Positions 6,682-9,526 of a stretch of DNA of 9,526 bases are shown piece after piece. Under the pieces are notes generated by a model that searched no databases, was not told where the DNA came from, and saw nothing but the letters and a program-made list of their open reading frames with translations. The stretch spans positions 5,016-14,541 of the forward strand of contig DIDE01000082.1 of the NCBI GenBank assembly GCA_002417975.1. Reading direction: 5' to 3'. The DNA is from Eggerthellaceae bacterium UBA5808 (lineage in GTDB: Bacteria > Actinomycetota > Coriobacteriia > Coriobacteriales > Eggerthellaceae). The translations under genes were made by a program, and so were the position numbers. The stretch's first letter is position 1; every line of letters begins with the position of its first letter.

Positions 6682-7308
6682 CTACGCCATCACCTTCGTA
6701 GCATGGATCTGCTGCACCATCTCAAAAAACGAACGATGTATCGTCATATCATTATCAAGCTCAGGGTGAAAGGAAAGAGCAATCTGATTTCTATATTGCG
6801 CACCAACAATTGTATCATCAACGCGTGCAAGTATCCTGACGTCATCTGCAACCGATACAACCTTGGGTGCACGAATAAACGTCATTGGAACGGTTCCGCA
6901 TGAGTCAAATACTGCTGTCGTATGAAAACTATCAAGCTGACGGCCATATGCATTGCGCTCAACAGTTATAGGCATGCTAGCTAGATGCGTTTGCTCATCA
7001 CCAACGAGATGTTGCGCAAGTAGAATCATGCCAGCACAGGTACCAAGTACCGGTACGTCATTGTCAATGCAGCGCCGCAGCTGTTCATACATACCGAGTT
7101 CACGTATGAGTTTACCCTGCACCGTACTTTCTCCACCTGGCAAGATTAGTCCATCAAGTGGTTGAGCACAATCACGTGCCTGCCTTAGCTCAACACAGTG
7201 AGCGCCAAGCGCGCTAAGACGCTGTTCATGTTCTATAAACGCCCCTTGTACTGCAAGAACACCAATACGAGGGGCGCCATCGACAGATGTTTTAGATAAG
7301 AAGCTCAT
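6682..7308 (-). CDS. pdxT: Pyridoxal 5'-phosphate synthase, glutaminase subunit PdxT
   Basis: PdxT is a class I glutamine amidotransferase that hydrolyses glutamine and channels ammonia to PdxS. The 208-residue product shows IGVLAVQGAFIEHE (15-28), the LPGGEST loop (56-62), the nucleophile C91 in GTCAGM, VERNAYGRQLDSF (116-128), and the catalytic His-Glu pair H181/E183 in SFHPE. Length is typical apart from about 13 extra N-terminal residues before the first beta strand; no alternative ATG, GTG or TTG start occurs inside that extension, so it appears real. The gene begins 15 bp after pdxS, with GAGAGGG and AAGG upstream of the ATG. PdxS and PdxT normally assemble as a 12+12 complex in the cytoplasm. 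Confidence 0.96.
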   Translation of the reverse strand: MSFLSKTSVDGAPRIGVLAVQGAFIEHEQRLSALGAHCVELRQARDCAQPLDGLILPGGESTVQGKLIRELGMYEQLRRCIDNDVPVLGTCAGMILLAQHLVGDEQTHLASMPITVERNAYGRQLDSFHTTAVFDSCGTVPMTFIRAPKVVSVADDVRILARVDDTIVGAQYRNQIALSFHPELDNDMTIHRSFFEMVQQIHATKVMA

Positions 7309-7323
7309 AGCACCTTACCCTCT

Positions 7324-8202
7324 CTATTTTCCACGCTCGGCCATCAAGATTGAGATTTCCTGTTCGTTGATGCCAACCATCGCTTCGCCCAAATTCTCCG
7401 AAAGAGATGCGAGCATTTCGGGGTCATCATAATTCGTCGTTGCTTTAACGATTGCTTGGGCGCGACGAGCTGGATCGCCTGATTTAAAGATTCCCGAGCC
7501 GACAAACACACCTTCTGCTCCAAGCTGCATCATCAAGGAAGCATCTGCAGGCGTTGCAATGCCTCCAGCAGCAAAGTTCACTACAGGAAGACGGCCACTA
7601 TCATGTACAGAACGTAGCAGGTCGTATGGAACTTCGAGCTGTTTTGCTGCTTCAAACAGCTCATCAGAGCGCAATGCAGCTATACGAGCAATTTCCTCAT
7701 TAACCGAACGCATATGGCTTACTGCCTGTACCACATCACCCGTGCCTGGCTCACCTTTAGTACGAATCATTGCAGCGCCTTCGGAAATACGACGCAAAGC
7801 TTCACCAAGGTTGCGCGCACCGCAGACAAAAGGCACGTCAAACGTTGTTTTATCAATATGGTATACATCGTCTGCTGGAGAAAGAACTTCGCTTTCGTCG
7901 ATATAATCAATCGACAAGGACTGAAGGATCTGTGCTTCGGCAAAATGACCAATGCGGCATTTTGCCATTACAGGAATAGAAACAGTTTTTTGAATCTCTT
8001 TAATAAGCGCTGGATCGCTCATACGCGATACACCACCAGCAGCACGAATGTCCGCAGGAATTCGTTCAAGTGCCATAACTGCGCATGCTCCTGCATCCTG
8101 CGCAATACGCGCTTGCTCAGCATTCGTAACGTCCATGATGACGCCGCCTTTAAGCATTTGAGCAAGCTGCCTATTCAGATCCACACGCTGTTCCTTACCC
8201 AT
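7324..8202 (-). CDS. pdxS: Pyridoxal 5'-phosphate synthase, lyase subunit PdxS
   Basis: PdxS is the (beta/alpha)8-barrel synthase that condenses ribose 5-phosphate (or ribulose 5-phosphate), glyceraldehyde 3-phosphate and ammonia from PdxT into PLP. From the ATG at 8202 the protein has 292 residues, with GGVIMDVTNAEQA (19-31), ALERIPADIRAAGGVSRM, MAKCRIGHF (79-87), DYIDESEVL, MIRTKGEPGTG (145-155) and PVVNFAAGGIATPADA. D24, K81 and K149 fall at the same numbers as the catalytic residues of the B. subtilis enzyme. A GTG two codons upstream (8208) is possible, but it lies inside the ribosome binding site GAAGGGAG (8208-8215), which is 5 nt from the ATG; I therefore prefer the ATG. It is first in the pdxST pair, divergent from the MocR regulator. 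Confidence 0.98.
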   Translation of the reverse strand: MGKEQRVDLNRQLAQMLKGGVIMDVTNAEQARIAQDAGACAVMALERIPADIRAAGGVSRMSDPALIKEIQKTVSIPVMAKCRIGHFAEAQILQSLSIDYIDESEVLSPADDVYHIDKTTFDVPFVCGARNLGEALRRISEGAAMIRTKGEPGTGDVVQAVSHMRSVNEEIARIAALRSDELFEAAKQLEVPYDLLRSVHDSGRLPVVNFAAGGIATPADASLMMQLGAEGVFVGSGIFKSGDPARRAQAIVKATTNYDDPEMLASLSENLGEAMVGINEQEISILMAERGK

Positions 8203-8207
8203 ATACA

Positions 8208-8215
8208 CTCCCTTC
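8208..8215 (-). promoter_or_regulatory. Ribosome binding site that decides the pdxS start
   Basis: GAAGGGAG on the minus strand ends 5 nt before the ATG at 8202 and overlaps the alternative GTG at 8206-8208. The spacing supports initiation at the ATG. Confidence 0.75.
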
Positions 8216-8243
8216 GGTTACATGACCTTGTTAGAATCATGTC

Positions 8244-8266
8244 GCAACTTCACGTAGCAAAGTTGC
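8244..8266. repeat. 7-bp inverted repeat in the pdxS upstream region
   Basis: GCAACTT (8244-8250) and AAGTTGC (8260-8266) form a perfect inverted repeat around a 9-base loop. It lies about 40-60 bp upstream of pdxS, either in the core promoter or the leader. It lacks a T run on the minus strand and does not look like a terminator. It could be an operator for a dimeric regulator or a 5' leader hairpin; neither can be decided here. I see no convincing -35/-10 pair for pdxST, as would fit a promoter needing an activator. Confidence 0.4.
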
Positions 8267-8296
8267 TTGCTTTATTGATCCGTTTAATCGTAGTCT

Positions 8297-8348
8297 TATC
8301 TGGACATAGTAAAATAACCAGAATTAATTATTTTATTAAGACCAGATA
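8297..8348. promoter_or_regulatory. Putative PdxR operator, module 1 (large imperfect inverted repeat)
   Basis: Arms at 8297-8317 and 8328-8348 match as inverted repeats at 18 of 21 positions by my alignment, around a 10-bp spacer. Each arm contains TATCTGG, then a variable stretch, then TAAAATAA at the inner end. Within the arms lie TGGACATA (8301-8308, plus) and TGGTCTTA (8337-8344, minus). It sits between the divergent pdxS and pdxR genes, about 95-145 bp from the pdxS start, an activator-like distance. The repeat is seen; its assignment to PdxR is inference. Confidence 0.55.
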
Positions 8349-8351
8349 GCA

Positions 8352-8401
8352 TAAGTGGACCTATAATGAATGTACCGATGGTAAAAGCGATAAGACCAGA
8401 T
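8352..8401. promoter_or_regulatory. Putative PdxR operator, module 2, overlapping the pdxR -10
   Basis: This second module repeats the arrangement of the first: TGGACCTA at 8356-8363 (plus) and TGGTCTTA at 8391-8398 (minus), shifted by 55 and 54 bp. The 11-bp TAAGACCAGAT at 8391-8401 is an exact copy of 8337-8347. AAGTGGACCTA closely resembles the PdxR motif AAAGTGGW(-/T)CTA that I recall from Corynebacterium glutamicum. A TATAAT at 8362-8367 overlaps the first half-site, consistent with autorepression. Confidence 0.5.
8362..8367 (+). promoter_or_regulatory. -10 element of the divergent pdxR promoter
   Basis: A perfect TATAAT lies 45 bp before the regulator's ATG and would start transcription near 8374. 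No good -35 is found at 16-18 bp upstream (AGACCA region), so basal activity may be weak or dependent on the regulator. Confidence 0.5.
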
Positions 8402-8412
8402 TGTGGGTAGAT

Positions 8413-9526
8413 ATGGTACTGACATACGATATGAAACATAGTGCAGGTGAGCACCTCTACGCGCACTTGTACGCATGTATCAAACATGACATTGTACAAG
8501 GAACCCTAAAATCAGACGAAAAACTTCCTTCTAAACGTTCGCTTGCACAACATCTTGGCGTCAGCCTTGTAACAGTTGAACACGCGTATTCCCAACTTAT
8601 TGCCGAAGGATATATCAGAGCAAAAGAAAAAAGCGGATACTTTATCAATCAGATTAATCCTACGTCTCTATCTCTTCCTGCCACCCCGTCTGACATTGCC
8701 CATCAAACGAGCGTAAAGCCATATATGCGCACACAGACAGATAATGATGCCCTATCGGAGCATAAAATCACTCTTGATTTTGTTGATCCTCCGATCGATG
8801 TTTCATCATTTCCTTCACATGAATGGTCGCATGCTATGCATGAATCGCTTAACAAAGCAGGAGATTCATCACTTCTTTGCGACACATCAGGGCAAGGACT
8901 CGTAGCCCTTCGTACCGCGATAGCACAGCATATACGCCGTTATCGCGGACTAGCTATTGATCCTTCGCGCATCGTCATCGGAGCAGGCGCTCAATATCTC
9001 TATGGACTTATTATTCAGCTGCTGGGGCGTAATCGTCACTACGCTATTGAAGATCCCGGATATCGACGTCTCGCCAACATTTATCAAGCAAACAATGTAG
9101 AGCTCTCTTACGTTCCGCTCGACCAAGAAGGGATCAGCGTCGCACAGCTTGAAGCAGCAAAAGCCGACGTCGCACACGTTATGCCTTCACACCAACTGCC
9201 AACTGGCATCACTATGCCCATCTCGCGCCGCTATGAACTTCTTGCTTGGGCGTGCAAATCGCCCGAACGAATAATCATAGAAGATGACTATGACTGCGAA
9301 TTCCGCTTAGCAGGTCAGCCCATACCAACGCTTCAGAGTGTCGATGCTCGTGACAGAGTGATATACATCAATACATTTACCAAAAGCCTTGCACCAGGTA
9401 TACGAATAGCCTATATGGTACTTCCGCGTCCTTTAATGCAACGTTTCAATCGTTATTTGGGATTCTATTCATGTACGGTATCCGTATTCGAACAGTACGC
9501 ACTCGCACGCTTTATAGAACAAGGCA
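8413..9526 (+). CDS. pdxR: MocR-family PLP-dependent transcriptional regulator, PdxR type (5' part, open at right edge)
   Basis: This frame is open from the ATG at 8413 to the window end (371 codons plus one base). Residues about 12-78 are a GntR-type winged helix (KLPSKRSLAQHLGVSLVTVE, then AYSQLIAEGYI). After a linker, residues from about 118 on form a fold-type-I aminotransferase-like domain: EDPGYRRL (213-220), MPSHQLPTGITMPISRRYEL (257-276), EDDYDCEF (290-297) and TFTKSLAPGIRIAYMVLP (321-338). K324 is the expected PLP Schiff-base lysine and D291 lies 33 residues before it, the same offset as D279/K312 in B. subtilis GabR. About 90-110 C-terminal residues should lie outside. Divergent placement next to pdxST makes PdxR the best match; such regulators normally activate pdxST when PLP is low and control themselves. 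The N-terminus MVLTYDM fits the family, though the ribosome binding site is weak and an ATG at 8431 is also possible. Confidence 0.9.
   Translation, partial: MVLTYDMKHSAGEHLYAHLYACIKHDIVQGTLKSDEKLPSKRSLAQHLGVSLVTVEHAYSQLIAEGYIRAKEKSGYFINQINPTSLSLPATPSDIAHQTSVKPYMRTQTDNDALSEHKITLDFVDPPIDVSSFPSHEWSHAMHESLNKAGDSSLLCDTSGQGLVALRTAIAQHIRRYRGLAIDPSRIVIGAGAQYLYGLIIQLLGRNRHYAIEDPGYRRLANIYQANNVELSYVPLDQEGISVAQLEAAKADVAHVMPSHQLPTGITMPISRRYELLAWACKSPERIIIEDDYDCEFRLAGQPIPTLQSVDARDRVIYINTFTKSLAPGIRIAYMVLPRPLMQRFNRYLGFYSCTVSVFEQYALARFIEQG

Noticed and set aside
7714..8349. 211-codon plus-strand frame overlapping pdxS and the intergenic region
   Set aside because: It is antisense to highly conserved pdxS and reads through the promoter and operator region; composition is unlike a protein and no family is recognisable.
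8203..8412. Possible riboswitch or small RNA controlling pdxST
   Set aside because: The repeats are best read as DNA operator sites for the divergent MocR regulator; no terminator or anti-terminator pair lies before pdxS.
8457..9177. Several short minus-strand frames of 60-75 codons under the regulator gene
   Set aside because: The plus-strand frame encodes a clear MocR protein throughout; these are shadows without ribosome binding sites.
1..9526. A defence, mobile or otherwise undescribed multi-gene system
   Set aside because: Every long gene is a recognisable housekeeping or B6-pathway gene; there are no transposase, integrase, toxin, nuclease-defence or CRISPR signals.

Overview
The window is ordinary core chromosome of a bacterium, very probably an actinomycetote. 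Moderate GC by eye, the linkage rplU-rpmA-obgE-proB-proA, an L27 without the cleaved Firmicute-type leader, an Obg with a C-terminal OCT domain, a Pol I whose proofreading residues look eroded, and PdxST-type vitamin B6 synthesis with a MocR regulator together suggest a lower-GC actinomycetote such as the Coriobacteriia (Atopobium/Collinsella type). That placement is inference; no 16S rRNA or other lineage marker is present.

From right to left (all genes but one lie on the minus strand): positions 8413-9526 carry the 5' part of a plus-strand MocR/PdxR-type regulator that runs off the right edge. A 200-bp divergent intergenic region separates it from pdxS and pdxT, which encode the two subunits of pyridoxal 5'-phosphate synthase. 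Next is polA (DNA polymerase I) behind its own extended -10 promoter. After a 193-bp gap with a strong sigma-70-like promoter comes the operon rplU (L21) - rpmA (L27) - obgE - proB - proA; proA runs off the left edge. An intrinsic terminator or attenuator hairpin lies between rpmA and obgE. The obgE stop and proB start overlap by one base, and proB and proA are 14 bp apart.

Functionally, the left half joins two 50S proteins, a GTPase that monitors late 50S assembly and the first two steps of proline synthesis. The right half is a self-contained B6 module: PdxT makes ammonia from glutamine, PdxS builds PLP, and the divergent PdxR is expected to sense PLP and control the pair.

I found no mobile element, CRISPR array, RNA gene or undescribed multi-gene system. 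The most interesting items are a duplicated set of four half-sites in the pdxS/pdxR intergenic region, and the long histone-H1-like Lys/Ala/Pro tail on ribosomal protein L21 with its internal 81-bp tandem repeat. No gene-free stretch exceeds 300 bp; the longest is 8203-8412.
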